A stretch of 64,000 bases of DNA from Daldinia sp. FL1419 (taxonomy: Eukaryota > Ascomycota > Sordariomycetes > Xylariales > Hypoxylaceae). This document shows positions 35,926 to 48,145 of this stretch, piece after piece. The notes beneath the pieces are model-generated. The model ran no database searches, was not told the origin of the DNA, and saw only the letters and a program-made list of their open reading frames with translations. The position numbers and the translations under genes were made by a program. The stretch's first letter is position 1, and every line of letters starts with the position of its first letter. The DNA is taken from assembly GCA_025201765.1 (NCBI GenBank), contig MU623382.1:62001-126000 (forward strand), written 5' to 3'.

Positions 35926-36367
35926 ACGAGTCTCTTGAATTTATGAAATGACAATAGATTTTTGGTAATAATATCCTGTCTTAGGCGTGATATGATGTAG
36001 TTAAGGAAAGGGGATATTTACCTCCTATTACAGTACCTACCCGACCAGTATGCGATTGGTTTCCATGTGGGAAATATACATAGGCTGACTGCAGACGCGA
36101 CGGTACCTTGTAACAAGAGAGGATTGGACTGAGCATCCGGAGCATGCATTGGGTGTCGGTATGACTCAAACCCGCAACGCGGGGGTCCAATGAGGCTGCA
36201 ACTTATAAGATATACTTGGCGTATCAGATACTATTATTCTTATGATATCAAGTCAACCTATCGAGAATGGAACCTGTTTTGAGTCGGGAGTTGTATAAGA
36301 CACTTTTATGCTCACGCTCACTGATTATAGAAATTGGTTCGGAGGTAAATAGAAAATATCGAGCGCG
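35926..36367. other. Intergenic between the two methyltransferase genes
   Basis: 442 bases. It should hold the 3' end of the first gene and the promoter of the second. No other feature seen. Confidence 0.6.
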
Positions 36368-36964
36368 ATGCCTCAAAACAATTACGACCGGCAAGACTTC
36401 TTCGAGAACTACATCAAGTTAGATCGTCAAGTCAAAGGGCTTGAAGGTGCGCCAGAATGGCCGCGATTAAGAGCAATGCTCCCGGATCTCAACGGCAAAA
36501 CTGTCCTTGACTTAGGCTGTGGGTTTGGTTGGGTTTCTCGATTTGCGAGGGAAAACGGCGCAGCGTCTGTTCTCGCCATCGATATTTCCGAGAAGATGCT
36601 TGAAAGAGCTCGGGAAGCGACTAGGGATGACAAGATCATCTACGAAAAGGCCAATCTGGAAGAGCTGAGATTACCGGAAAGCCAATACGATGTCGTCTTT
36701 AGTTCTCTGGCTTTTCACTATATCGAGAATATCTCTGGTTACTATCAAAAAGAAGGGTCAAGAACGACTAACTGGCTGGCGCCCGGAATTCAGAAACAGC
36801 ATCGAACGATGGGAACCTACATCAATACCATTCTGAAAAATAATCTTCAGCTTACGGATTTTATCGAATGGTGTCCAACGGAAGAAGAACTGCAAGAATT
36901 TCCAACGCGAAAGAGTGAGATGGTGAGACCAACGTTTTTATTACTCAGTGCAACAAAATGCTGA
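36368..36964 (+). CDS. Class I methyltransferase lacking an internal segment
   Basis: Single exon, 198 residues. The N-terminal half matches type-11 SAM methyltransferases well: KTVLDLGCGFGWVSRFA (motif I), VLAIDISEKMLERAR (motif II) and YDVVFSSLAFHYIENI (motif IV region). The C-terminal half matches the end of the same family (RTTNWLAPGIQKQHRTMGTYIN and the closing FLLLSATK). What normally lies between, the VLKPGG strand-turn and the following SVEHP segment of roughly 45-50 residues, is absent. The frame continues straight through and no intron holds the missing part. Family members are usually about 240-250 residues. This is either an inactive remnant kept in frame or a minimised variant. 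ATG 36368 is the natural start. Confidence 0.75.
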   Translation: MPQNNYDRQDFFENYIKLDRQVKGLEGAPEWPRLRAMLPDLNGKTVLDLGCGFGWVSRFARENGAASVLAIDISEKMLERAREATRDDKIIYEKANLEELRLPESQYDVVFSSLAFHYIENISGYYQKEGSRTTNWLAPGIQKQHRTMGTYINTILKNNLQLTDFIEWCPTEEELQEFPTRKSEMVRPTFLLLSATKC

Positions 36965-37805
36965 ATTGATAGAATAGAAACGGAATATTATGTTTCTGTG
37001 CTTCATGCTAGTTGGATAGCTAAATTGTTCCTGTGCGAGATACAGAATGTAGTTGCTAACATGTGGAATATTTATTTTTAAATCCTTCACTTTTAATCGG
37101 ATCTCTTTGTTGCCGATCGGCAGACATTAAAGATGGTGCCTATTTACGTAGAAAAATGCGTATGGCTAGGTATGCTTTATGCCAAGCTTGTCGTCAGGTG
37201 GCTCATGTTGGTAAGAGATGTGAAAGCAGGTGATGCCAGTTGCATTTAGGTCCCGTTAGCGGCTAAAGGCCGGCAAAACCCGAGTCTACCTACCAAAATG
37301 GGAAAGGAAGGCAGCGATCTTCTTAGGTACCCGAGTATGGAAGTATCTCTGTTGACTATTGTCTGTTAACTATGTCAAGTCGCAACTACCTGGAAACTGC
37401 GCCAGGGATTATTCGAAGCTTACCAGCCCTGCCAGCTTGACCCTGCACTTGTCGTCATCCCTTATTACGCTTATTGCGCAACGTCTTCTCTAGTCTATAA
37501 CTTCCATCTTAACGACCTACACTATCTTACCCGCACCCGCACCCGCACAGATCATCCATCGAGATACTAACCCGCCGCTTTAAATCAAAGCCAATTATAC
37601 ATCCAGCAATATTCCTACGACTTCGAATCTTTCGCCTGCTTCACGAGTCAAAAAAACCCCTTGCGCTAGACGAGACAAGAACCAATCTCGAAACTTTTCA
37701 ACATTTCCTCTTTCGTAGCGACTAACTTTAGTTACCTAACTCCTGGCGCGAGGGCTGGGAAGTAGACATGGTTGAGAGATTCTGGTGGACGAGACGATTG
37801 CTTGA
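36965..37805. other. Intergenic, promoter and leader of VPS9 gene
   Basis: 841 bases. Pyrimidine-rich leader sequence from about 37480, with three CCCGCA units near 37530-37548. A 16-codon upstream ORF begins at 37768. No separate gene seen. Confidence 0.6.
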
Positions 37806-37818
37806 ATGCAACCCCTGA
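37768..37818 (+). promoter_or_regulatory. Upstream ORF overlapping the VPS9 gene start
   Basis: ATG at 37768 opens a 16-codon frame that stops at 37816-37818, past the main ATG at 37806 and in a different frame. Ribosomes that start here would pass the main start, so it could dampen translation if it lies within the mRNA leader. The mRNA start is not known from sequence alone. Confidence 0.45.
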
Positions 37819-40800
37819 ATCCCTTCCTAGCCGCCTTCTTCAAGCCCGGCAGCCCCATTGTCACTCAGTGTACTCCGGTTCATCATCACATTCTTCTAGT
37901 TCCGACAACCGAATTCTTCCTTACCTCCCGCGAAACCGAAAGCGGCCTATCTCTGTCAGACATTGTTGGGTCTGAAGACTTTCTGGGAAGCCATGTACTT
38001 CGTATTCCCAGTCCGGCCACCGCTGCGGGAGGGAAGGACACCGTCGGAAACCTACGCGAGCAGAGGGGCAAGGCTAGACAATACTCAACCTTGAATGGGC
38101 GCAGCGTTATTATCAAAGATGCTTTTGTTTACAGCCAGAAGGGTACGTAAAGCTCCAAAGGGCAGCATTAACTCTTTGAATTATTTACCTAATTACCGAT
38201 TTGGCAGGATTTAAAACACTTGTCCAAGCACAGTTGCTGAATGATGCTCTTTGGTATGCCGACAGCATCGAACCGCGGCAATGGTTAATATATTATATCT
38301 CCCAGCCTCTAGTCGGTATCTGGGCGAATAGGGAGATCCCCCGTGCTATTTTCTTCGAGGGTATGGCAAAGATTCAGCTCGCGGAAGCAAAGCAAGCTGC
38401 TGCTATTGAAAATGGAGAACCGAGTACTCCACGGAAGAAGGATATAAAGAGCTTTCATGACCTTTTGAACCATTTCCCCATGATCGCAAGACAGATGCAC
38501 CCTGGGCTAGAGAAGTTATTTCGGGAATTCACGACAATTTTTGAGAGACCATTACCCCCTCCGCCGTCTGCGGCACACATCCCAGACCCTGTCCCAGATG
38601 GCCCTATCGCGACGGCTATGAAGAAGGTGCGCTCGAATAGCATATCTGCGCGAAGAGCCAGCATAAACGATGATGATAGTGCTCAAATGACCCAAAATTT
38701 CTACTCCGAGGACGATGAAGATGTCATGAGAGCTTCACTCGAGACGGCAGTCACGAGCGCTATTGATCTGTTTCAAGGCGTTGACAAGCAGCAGCTTTCC
38801 ATGCTTGGTGCAACAACCGATCTTACGGGTCCCGTAGTTGAACGACTAATAGAGCGGTACGTAGCTGAAAATGTCCATAATCTTATATGGCCTCGACTCG
38901 CCGCGATGCGACGACCGGAAGACCTTGAGCTCGAAGCAAAGATTCGGCAAATGGAATTCATCGACATTTCACAATTAGGCATCTTTATCGAAGGCGGCCC
39001 CAGAGCAAAACATGGGCTCACGGTTAGACTCGGCCACGCTGTAGAGGAATTTCGTAGAATGAACTCGGCAATGTGCCCACAAGAGATGATGGAAATTTTG
39101 CTGTCGACAATGAAAGCAGCCACGAAATTGACTGAGCAGCATAGATCAAATACCGAATCGAACACAGCAGAAAAACCAGCCCTCACTGTTAATGCCGATA
39201 CCCTAGTGTCATTACTCCTCTTTGTAGTGATCCGGGCTGGCGTGAAACACCTTCAAGCCAGGCTAATTTATATCAAACACTTTGTATTCATTGACGACGT
39301 AGACAGCGGCGAACTGGGCTACGCTCTTAGCACATTTGAAGCAGTATTATCCTACCTGTCTACGGACTCGAGTAGCTTGCGAAGAGCAAGTCGTCGGAAC
39401 AAGGGTCTCTGGGATGCAGCCGCAAAGGGCGATATGAGCGAGCTCAAAAAGATGATGGATCCAGACCCAGATGCTATCGATTCCGATGTCGATGACGAAG
39501 GATCTCCGTCATCTCCAATTTCAAGTCGTTCGCCGTCAATTAGTTGGAGCATGGTTAATGGTTCATCTAGGAGATCTTCAACCACCTTTGCGCCGTCCGA
39601 CTCATACTCTCGGGGATCAGGGCTGAGTCATGTATTCCCATTTCAGAATCAGATGATAGAAGATCCCCCGATGCCTCCAGCGAAGAAGGTCAAGAGGGTT
39701 GCTATGGATACTAGGAGCATGTCAAGCGGCTCCGAGTTCTCGTATCACTCCGGGGCAGGCAGTATTGCTACACTGGGAAGTGGCCTTGAAGGCGACACCT
39801 CAATTGAACGGCTCTGCCAGACTGAGGATCCTCATGGAGAGTCTATCCTCATGATGGCAGTTCAAAACGGACAACCAGACGTGCTAAGGTACCTACTCTC
39901 GCTGGAAGGTTATTTTCCAGCCAGCATAATTTTGGACGATTGTAATAATGAAGGCACTAGCCTACTAAGCGCTGCTGTTCAATTAGGTCACACCGAGTTA
40001 ATTAATATTCTCCTAGATTTTGTGATGGCTTCGGCCCCCGAGTCACAGATTCGGAATTACTTATCCTTGCAAGATACTCGGGGTCGAAGCGTCGCACACT
40101 ATTTATTCCATGCGCCGGCCCTCATCGGCCGCATCGGTAAGCTACTCCCTTGGCGGCAAAAAGATAAAAATGGCCAAACGCCACTGTTCGCACTATGCCG
40201 ATCGTACGACCACCAGAATTACCACGATATGGTCGAGGCCGGCCTTGAGGCGGCGACGGTTGCACAGGGCGACGGTCAAGCACTTCACCTAGATGATCAT
40301 GTTGATCTAAAGGGGAATACTATTTTACATATTATCAATGACCACCAACTGGCGGTGAAGATCCTTCTACAGTGCGACGTCGATGTCAACGCTACAAACG
40401 ATAGGAAATTCACTGCGCTGATGGTAGCTAGTAAATACGGTCGCTTCGAGATGGTCAGGGTTATGTATTCGGACCCAAGGGTGGACGTGGCTGCGAAGGA
40501 ATTGCGTGGACTTACTGCAGTGGAGCTGGCAAAGGACGACGAGATTCGCAACAGGATCGACGACCTGACACTGTTTACTATGCCGCCTGCCGAGGACGGT
40601 CGCATCACTGGTGTTGTCAGATCCTTCTTCGTAGAAGACGCTACCATCCGGTTGGTCCTCAAATCGGGGGCTCCTGTTGATGGCGATAGTTACACGGTCA
40701 CTACATGCCGTCGTTCTTTTGGGGACTTTGAACGTCTCGCTCAGTTACTGTCTATGGAAAACCCGGCGTCGTGGATTCCGAAGGTCACAAGTCAACGGTC

Positions 40801-41872
40801 ACCGTTTCAGATTCCTTCGAAGCCTTCCAGGGCTGTTTTGAAGGACATACAGACGCGAACTGACTCGTTTCTTAAAATACTTTTAGCTCATCCCACGTTT
40901 GCGACGCATGAGATGTTGTGGGAATTCTTTTTAGTGCCCGATTTACAAACGGACATGATGGAACAACGCAGCAAGCTAAAGGCCGAAACAAGAGCCGAGA
41001 AGGTGCGAGATGAGTTGGAGCCTCTAGAGGATATTCGCGAAGTAGAACAGTTTGTGGAACACGCCCGAGATATGGTCCGCAGTGTTAATTATTCGACTAA
41101 GAGCGTTTCGCGGCGGACCAATGCTATTGGTGTTGTCGCAAATGGTATAGAAGCAACACTTTCTCGTCTATCATCTAGTGCTAATATGTCTATAGACTTC
41201 TGCGATGCGGCGAATCTGGTTTCACGAGATTTTGGCAACCTTGCCTTTCTACCCCAAACACATATTTCTGCGCTCGAAGCTTACGTTCGGGCGCTTGTCC
41301 CCCCGCAATCTAATCCGACATATCTATTTCATAATTCTTTCTCAGCTCTCCAATCTACTATCCAGGCTATGCTCTCGTCATTGTCCCGACCACTGCAGCT
41401 GGTAACTCAAATAGTATCTTCTCGTAAGGCCATAGAACGAAATTACAATTCCGTTTCGCGCTCAACAAGATGGCCTCTTGGGCTTCTTGACGAAACCCGC
41501 CAACGTCTCAACGAAGAGAGAGAAGAGAAAGCGAGGCGTGCCCAGGCAGAAGTAGACGTTCTAAGTAAGGAACTCAGGTACACGCAACAGATAGTAGCAA
41601 GTGAATTGGCCGGATGGGAGGATATGCACGAGCGTATGGGTCGCAGGGCCATAAAGGAGTTTGCTAGAGGTATGCTCACCTTAGAACGCGAGCGACTACG
41701 AGGTCTACGTAGGGCACAGCGAAAGCTGCAAGATATAGGTTCGAGTTTTAACAATGTGGCTCACGGGTCGGCAATTGATATCGATGACACTACGCCAACG
41801 GAAAATGGCGTTGGTGAGGATCCCGCGGGCAGCGAATCCAACACATTAGGCGAGGCGTTCATGGATGGATAG
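37806..41872 (+). CDS. VPS9-domain protein with ankyrin repeats and PX-like domain
   Basis: Probable Rab5-type guanine nucleotide exchange factor of the endosome. VPS9 domains activate Rab5/Vps21, and PX domains bind phosphoinositides (family knowledge). Exons 37806-38142 and 38208-41872 give 1333 residues. The VPS9 region lies around 300-490 and includes MCPQEMMEILLSTMKAAT and VNADTLVSLLLFVVIRAG, the usual Asp-x-Leu-hydrophobic signature. A Ser-rich disordered linker follows. Ankyrin-type repeats span about 650-900 (GESILMMAVQNGQPDVLRYLL; GNTILHII; FTALMVASKYGRFEMVRV). A PX-like region is at about 927-1035 (CRRSFGDFERLAQLL ... PSKPSRAVLKDIQTRTDSFL). The C-terminus is a long charged coiled coil (ETRQRLNEEREEKARR). 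An overlapping upstream ORF precedes the start. Confidence 0.93.
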
Positions 41873-42822
41873 AGTAGACTAAGTATTTGGCAACAATCTG
41901 AGGTGTTAATCCGAGGCCTCTCGAATAGGGTGGCCATTGAATAGCAAGCAAGAACTTGGATGCAACTATCATAGCCATAATCAGCTACGTTTGTCTGCTA
42001 TTCTGGTTTGGATCTACCCATCCTCGTACGTGAAGCCCAGCGTTAATATCAGGTCATACATCGAGCCCGTCGAAATGAATTGACAGTACAAAGAAAAGGG
42101 AGGCAGCCCGGTGGTATATTATATAGAGCTTACGACGCCATTTGGGCTACGTGGAGGTGGCCGTGCTTCTTGAAACAGACCCAGCCATATATGAGCGCTT
42201 CGTCTGGGGCGGTCGAGTTGATGGCTGTTTGCGGCCATCCGCATTGCATGTGCTCGTAAGGCGCAAGCCTAGAAAAGCAGAAAGATTCAGAGACCGGCCG
42301 CAGAATAATGACCACACAAACGAAACAAAGCTTAGCATCGCCGTATACTACGTAATGGCGAAGTCGTAGAAGGTGTGGCAGTCTCAGGGTCTTCTATATC
42401 CGCCATGATGTTGATTACATCTCGGCACTCTATGCCGAATAGCCAATTGATTAATCAGAATACATGCATTCTCATAGCCTCGTGTTTCCGAGTGCCCTGT
42501 CTACCAAGTACCGAAGATTCGAATCGAGACCTACATGAGCTAGGCTCAAGATCTAAGACAACCTAAGCACACCTTACAAACACATTTTGTGTAAAGGTCA
42601 CGATGATAGGTCATTCCCAGCCACTTGATTTTCCACATACCTCGGGAAACAGAGACGGATCATCACCTCTCAAGCATCATGGCTTTTTACCAGATCGGCA
42701 TTCATTCGATATCTCGTCCATCTAGCCAAGACTTGTAGAGTCATAATCGTGCAGATTAGATAAAACGACAACGATGCATCTACATGGGAAAGACTAGGAA
42801 ATATGACTCACTCTCACTCGGA

Positions 42823-42849
42823 GATGCAGATGCAGATGCAGATGCAGAT
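42823..42849. repeat. GATGCA hexamer microsatellite
   Basis: About four to five tandem GATGCA units in the spacer. Confidence 0.75.
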
Positions 42850-44766
42850 AAACTAAACGGTGAACAACACACCGGAAGACAAGCTATCAGCGAACGAGAA
42901 GGGTTCCAGTAGTGCCGATCTGAAACAACTGCTCGAAAAGGGAATGAACTTGAAACGAAACATTTTTTCCCTAGTTTCTAGGTTTGTTCTTCAAGCCCGC
43001 TTTTTGGGTTATGGCTGATAACGGGTTACTTTAATTCTGGCCAATTGACCGTCTTGGACGCGGTTGAGAAGGTACTTGACGTGGGGTAACAATTTGTTGC
43101 AAGCCAATTGGTTAGAGCTATAAGTTTGGTTATAGCGAGCACCAGCGCGTTGGTGACCCGCGAATCGGGAAGCGTAATGCGCGCCTCTCTTCTATTGGTG
43201 AGCCGCGAGTCGCGGGGGCGGGGCCACGGGACCGTGGGTGTCCGAATTTTGGGGGAAGAGGGGGGGAAGAGGGGGGAGATTTCCATTTTGTGCTATTTTG
43301 TGGCAGCCCGTGGCACTGGCATTTTTACGCGCCGGGCGGGAGGGGCTGTGCTCTTGTACATAGTAAACGACAAAAACTCCCGCTCTCATCTTCTCGTGTA
43401 ACTTTGTACCTAACCCTTGCTTTGACGCCTGACGATGTCGGATGATATTTAGGCGCGCTTCCAAATCTTTCGCACCGGCGGTTAGCGCTATCTCTTGGAC
43501 GCCGAAAGATCTTTGTCATGGGATCTCGACGAGGATAATCGATATTAAAAAAATGGGTTATCTCTTTTATCTCTAAGGGTGAGCGATGAAGTCCAAGCAT
43601 AAGGAAGGAGGATAATCATACGTCTAAGATATGTAAACGTATGAAGAATGGCCCATGGCTTACACTATTGTGACCTGGCAGCCGTCCTATAACCGCCAAG
43701 GCAATATTATAACGTTTTACTACTTCACAAATGTTCTGGAACGCTTATCTGAATTTGCTGTTTCAATTGATGTAGTGCATCTTGATTCAATAGTATTATT
43801 TGCTATTTAATAAAGATGAACCGATGAAGTGAACCTATTAAAGTCTACCTAACCACGATGCGATGTTTAAAGTCCAATGGGGCCATCCTCGGCGACATGA
43901 ACGCCTTACCCTATCTCTGGCCGTTAAAACGTCGAGGCCGGATTTTCCTGGACTTGGATTAGGTACACTACGTACGCGGACACATCATTGCACGAACCAC
44001 GGAAGACGGAAGACGGCAAGACGGAAAATAAAATGCATGCTTCCATCAGATCGTCACCTTGCGCCACTTTCAGCTCACCTTTTAAAAAAAGAAAAAAAAG
44101 AAAAAGAAAAGAAACCCTTGAACAAACTCCACATTACCCAAATAAAATAGCCGCCCGCAATTCCAACCAAAAAAAAAAAGAACGCAGATGAGAAAGATCG
44201 CTAATCGGACTCCGGTCAAGGTCAGTGCGCAAACTTTACGCTTTTCATTTTACTTCTCTGCTATTTTTGTCAATCGGCAATTTTATCTTAGCGAGCGGCA
44301 AAAAATTGGATTATCTCGTCAATCAAGCGCAAGCGCGAAGTGAGAATTAACTGATTAGGTACTGTCCCGATCGAAATAAGGCAACACCCTGTCTAAGTTA
44401 CGGATCCATACCCAGAATTTATCTACACATGATCCATGATCAATCCATGATCAGATCTACTGCATGGATTATGGTATGCAGTATTACTTGCGACTCCATT
44501 GCTGAAGAAATTAAAAAAAAAAAAAAAATGAGGAGTTCGGATCTTCGACATTCCTGTGGCGGAGTGCGCGGTTGTGAAGTGGAATTGGGTAGCAGAAATC
44601 ATGCGCTCTGCCTCTTTTTTCTATCGTATCGCATTCGAGACGCCCTCTTTTTTTTTTCTTCTTCTAATGGAAGCAGGTTTAAGCACATGCATCGTCACGG
44701 GAACAAGAGGACGTGATCGAGATGAGTAGAAAGCATCGAAGCTCGCTTCTATAGAGAATTTCCGAA

Positions 44767-44815
44767 GGTATCCAGGGTATCCAAGGTATCCAAGGTATCC
44801 AAGGTATTAAGGTAT
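44767..44815. repeat. Tandem 10-bp repeat, GGTATCCAA type
   Basis: About five copies of a GGTATCCAAG-like unit, the last two degenerate (GGTATTAAGG, GGTATCAAG). Intergenic. Confidence 0.75.
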
Positions 44816-46375
44816 CAAGACGAAAAACAAGTGGCTGTGCGTTGTGATATTGTTCGATATTGTTCGCTATAGCAACTCAAAGACACGGTCGTATGTAGCA
44901 GTAGACGTACAACCACGTCCATTCACGATCATGACGCCCTCCACGCGTCGAATGATAGATTGCAGACGCGTTCTATCGTCTTGCAGGATACATGCAGACC
45001 TTGTTCCCGGGGATGCATCTTGCTCCACACACAACGACAACTTTCGACCAGGGATAGAGGGCCACAAGCCGAACTAATGCACCTTGGGACATGTGTCTTT
45101 TTCTGATATGAGTCACAACTGACGGGATTCGGTTTAGTTTTGGTTTAATTTGCTCCGATATTGCTTGATATGGTCGATATTAACCTTGCATCCAAGCGAC
45201 GACAGACTGCGACAAACTGCGAGAGAAGTGCGAGATGGAACTGCAAGAACTAGGAAAGAATCACAAAAAGGAATTCCCACATCTTGTTCCATACACAAAT
45301 GGGGAAACAGGACATCTCAGAGTGGAACGTTGTACCAACTAGCTACATACCATTTGTGGTAATAAGTAATATAAAAAACAACTCTTATTTGTTGACCTAT
45401 CAGATTTCAAGATCTACGGTCCATAGGGAGACCCTGGGCTGTCAGATCTGATAGGCCTGTTTGTCTGTAGCCACGATTGAGCTCGGCTTGTTTAAGCTAG
45501 GGAAGAGAAAAAAATAATCATGTTTAAACTTTTAAAAAATGCACTGTGGCTAGCCGCCCGTTCTACGCTGATCTGAGCGTGAAAATCTGTACAATTCCGA
45601 TCGTTTTCTTACAGTATATTGTACTGTTTAATACTAGGCGCTAAGAGAAATTGGGTCGGTGCTAAGCCTGTCAGCCTGTAGCGCTTCGTTGCGCTGTGCA
45701 GCGGTAGTGGGTAGGCGGGCGGGGCTATTCGGGGACCCACCCGTTAGGTACGTTCACTTTTATAGCACTCTATTTTCGATACGTACCTACCCGATACCTA
45801 ATACCACGAGGTACGTATCGGTAGTACCAACTTCACCTGTACCAAAAAAGCCCAAACCCACTTACACACGCAACCCATTCAACAACCAACCTACATACGC
45901 TACATACATCCGAATTATATTCTCCTTCCCTTCTCCATGTTTCAGGTTGGCCAGTCTTGCATTTACAAAATACATCATCGTTTAGCTCGAGGCTGGTCCC
46001 GCTGAGCTCATTGGTATCCCGGTTGATCGTGGCCCGGCCGCAATTCCACCTCGAGGATAAGAGGACCGGTCCTCCTCCTCCTTCCGTCTCTTTTCTGTTC
46101 TAATTCTTCAGTACTAAACTCTCTGATCGAATAGGATCAGCTTTCCTTTTTCATCCTTATATCACTAGATCTTTTCCTGAGGCAGGCCGCTGGCTATACG
46201 ACCTGATATTTCCTCTTGAGCTTCACAGCATCATCGATCAACCTATTCGCACCAGTGATTTTTGCCCTCCGCCAGATACTAAGGAGCCGGCCCTCCTATT
46301 TCACCCTCACTTCATAATCTATAATCGTCCTGTTCTTGTCCAAGTTGACAAGAACACTCAAATCTAAAAATCGAT

Positions 46376-48145
46376 ATGGCTACGTGAGTTTTTGGGACCT
46401 CTCTATTCTCTCATTATAGAGGCGTAACGACTAATACATATTCCCTCTTATACAGTCTGGCAGGAGACATGTCTTTTGACTTCACATTCCCTTCATGCGA
46501 GCCCGCCACCCCGCCGAGCTTCTTTGAACCGTCTCTCTTTGAATTTTCTTACAATCCCAATCCCGGACATGCTCGCTCAAGCTCGTATGGATCTTACTGT
46601 TCTACTACCGAGTCGTCGCCCTCCGACTCAGTCACTACACGGGTCACCACACCGTCCCAATCACCACCGCCAATTCGGCAGCACGGCCCCATCCTACTGC
46701 CCAAGATCCGCTCTCAGGACCAGGCCATTGACTCGCCCGCCAAGCGTGTCAAGACGTCGCCTGTTCCCACCCCGAAGCCTAGCCGTCGTACCAGTTTCCG
46801 CCCTTCGCACACCCGGAGCTACACCAACCCGGAGACTCTAAACCACTTTTCAAGCGCATTCTTTACATCCCAGGAGGACCAAAATAACATGTCTCAATCA
46901 CTTCTATGCTCTCCCATCACATTCGCCCAGGATAACATAAGCCAGCCTCGCCGCGCCTCAGCCATTAGCCTTGACAGTACGACAATTGAGAAGTATGGCT
47001 TCCCTACTTATCGCCAGATGCCATCATACGTTCAAGCCATCCCACAGCCTCAGAACGACCAGTTCTTTTATAACTATGCGCCTCGTGCTCCTTCACCATT
47101 AAACCTCTCATCCACCCCCACGCCTGATCCGACCCCATCTACTACTCTTATGAACTACCTCGCAACATCCAATCCCGCCCCATCATTGGTGCGCACCATC
47201 TCATTCCCAATGCGCGACCCTCATACCAAGCACTTTTGGTGGGACGTTCGCCAAATCCGGTCGTGGACCAGCTTCAATCTGAGCACAATCCTCTCTCTTC
47301 CTGGAGCATCTGGACTCCTAAACTGTCCGGTCCCACAGCCGCTTCTGCAGCAGCCCCCAACTGGCGCACGCCACCCTGAGACAGAGGCCGCACTCCACTC
47401 GATCTACGCCTCCTACTACATCCCTAAACTCAACTCGGCCCTTGCGCTTTCCTCTCCGCGACCCGTTCAGCTCTCTATTCCCTCGTCTAAGGCTAGCACA
47501 ACTTCATCCAACGACCACGTCTTCGTGGCCAACATTGCTGGCGAGTCTTCAACAGCAGCCGCAATCTTCGGTGGCAAGCCTACAGCTCGCGTAGTCGGAC
47601 TAGTCAAGTCTTTTGACCGATTTAACACGGGCATGCGCGTTGAAGGTAACATCAAGCGCGTCGAATACCTACGAGGTCTAGCTCACTTACACCACATGAT
47701 GCGCGAGCACGGTACACGGTACGGTTTCATCTTAACTGAAATCGAGCTCGTCGTCTGCCGCAATGGTGCTGAAGGTACCCCGCATTTTGGCTACCTGGAG
47801 GTCAGCAGCGTCCAGCTGGCAGCGACAGCTGACTCGGCCTCCGACGAGAGCGACGAGATTCCCCTAACTGCTTGTCTCGCGCTCTGGGGCCTCTGCATCA
47901 TGGCTAGCGACGACGGCGTCAATTCCCACGGGCTCGGCATTAGCAGTCAAGTCCCTTGGAAGTCGGAAATAGGCGCTCCCGCGGAGGGTACACGAAGAAA
48001 GGCGCTGCCAAGAGACGACTGGATGCCCCAACCGCAACTCGCGGAGAAGCGCGAAGCGAAACGCGCCAGGGGGTGGGTCTTCCCAGAAGAACCCGTAGGT
48101 CGGAAGGAGCTCGGAAAGAGAGGCGTCCGATACGGGGGTTGTTAA
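46376..48145 (+). CDS. Conserved fungal protein with Ser/Pro-rich N-terminus
   Basis: Function not recognised. The main exon (46456-48145) is open from the splice to the stop. A tiny first exon (46376-46383, MA plus two bases) spliced by a GTGAGT...CAG intron gives MATLAGDMSFDFTF and 565 residues. Starting at the internal ATG 46469 would give 558. The first about 250 residues are Ser/Thr/Pro-rich and look disordered, with a basic patch (SPAKRVKTS). The folded C-terminal part starts near HFWWDVRQIRSWTSFNL and runs through GLVKSFDRFNTGMRVEG, AHLHHMMREHGTRYGFILTE and PLTACLALWGLCIMAS. Its alternating strands and helices suggest a compact alpha/beta domain. The tail is rich in Lys, Arg and Glu. 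The acidic and basic patches suggest a nuclear protein, which is inference only. Confidence 0.85.

Larger units (their letters stand above)
41873..46375. other. Gene-poor spacer, about 4.5 kb
   Basis: No supportable gene. It contains a GATGCA hexamer run (42823-42849), a GC-rich patch with several CCAAT/ATTGG boxes (about 43030-43330), a 10-bp tandem repeat (44767-44815) and A-runs near 44080-44110, 44170 and 44515-44530. The last about 700 bases are pyrimidine-rich and probably the promoter and leader of the next gene. Confidence 0.55.

Noticed and set aside
35116..36964. Methyltransferase pair as a recent tandem duplication
   Set aside because: Outside the generic SAM motifs the two proteins differ in sequence and in subfamily; adjacency is probably coincidental or ancient.
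43026..43286. 86-codon minus-strand frame in a GC-rich patch
   Set aside because: Pro/Arg-rich low-complexity content with several CCAAT boxes; more like promoter DNA than a gene.
44766..44818. Tandem GGTATCCAA units considered as a CRISPR-like array
   Set aside because: Direct 10-bp tandem copies without unique spacers, in a eukaryotic genome; an ordinary minisatellite.
45659..45985. 108-codon plus-strand frame upstream of the Ser/Pro-rich gene
   Set aside because: Does not begin at an ATG, contains palindromic repeat sequence and pyrimidine tracts; likely promoter or leader.
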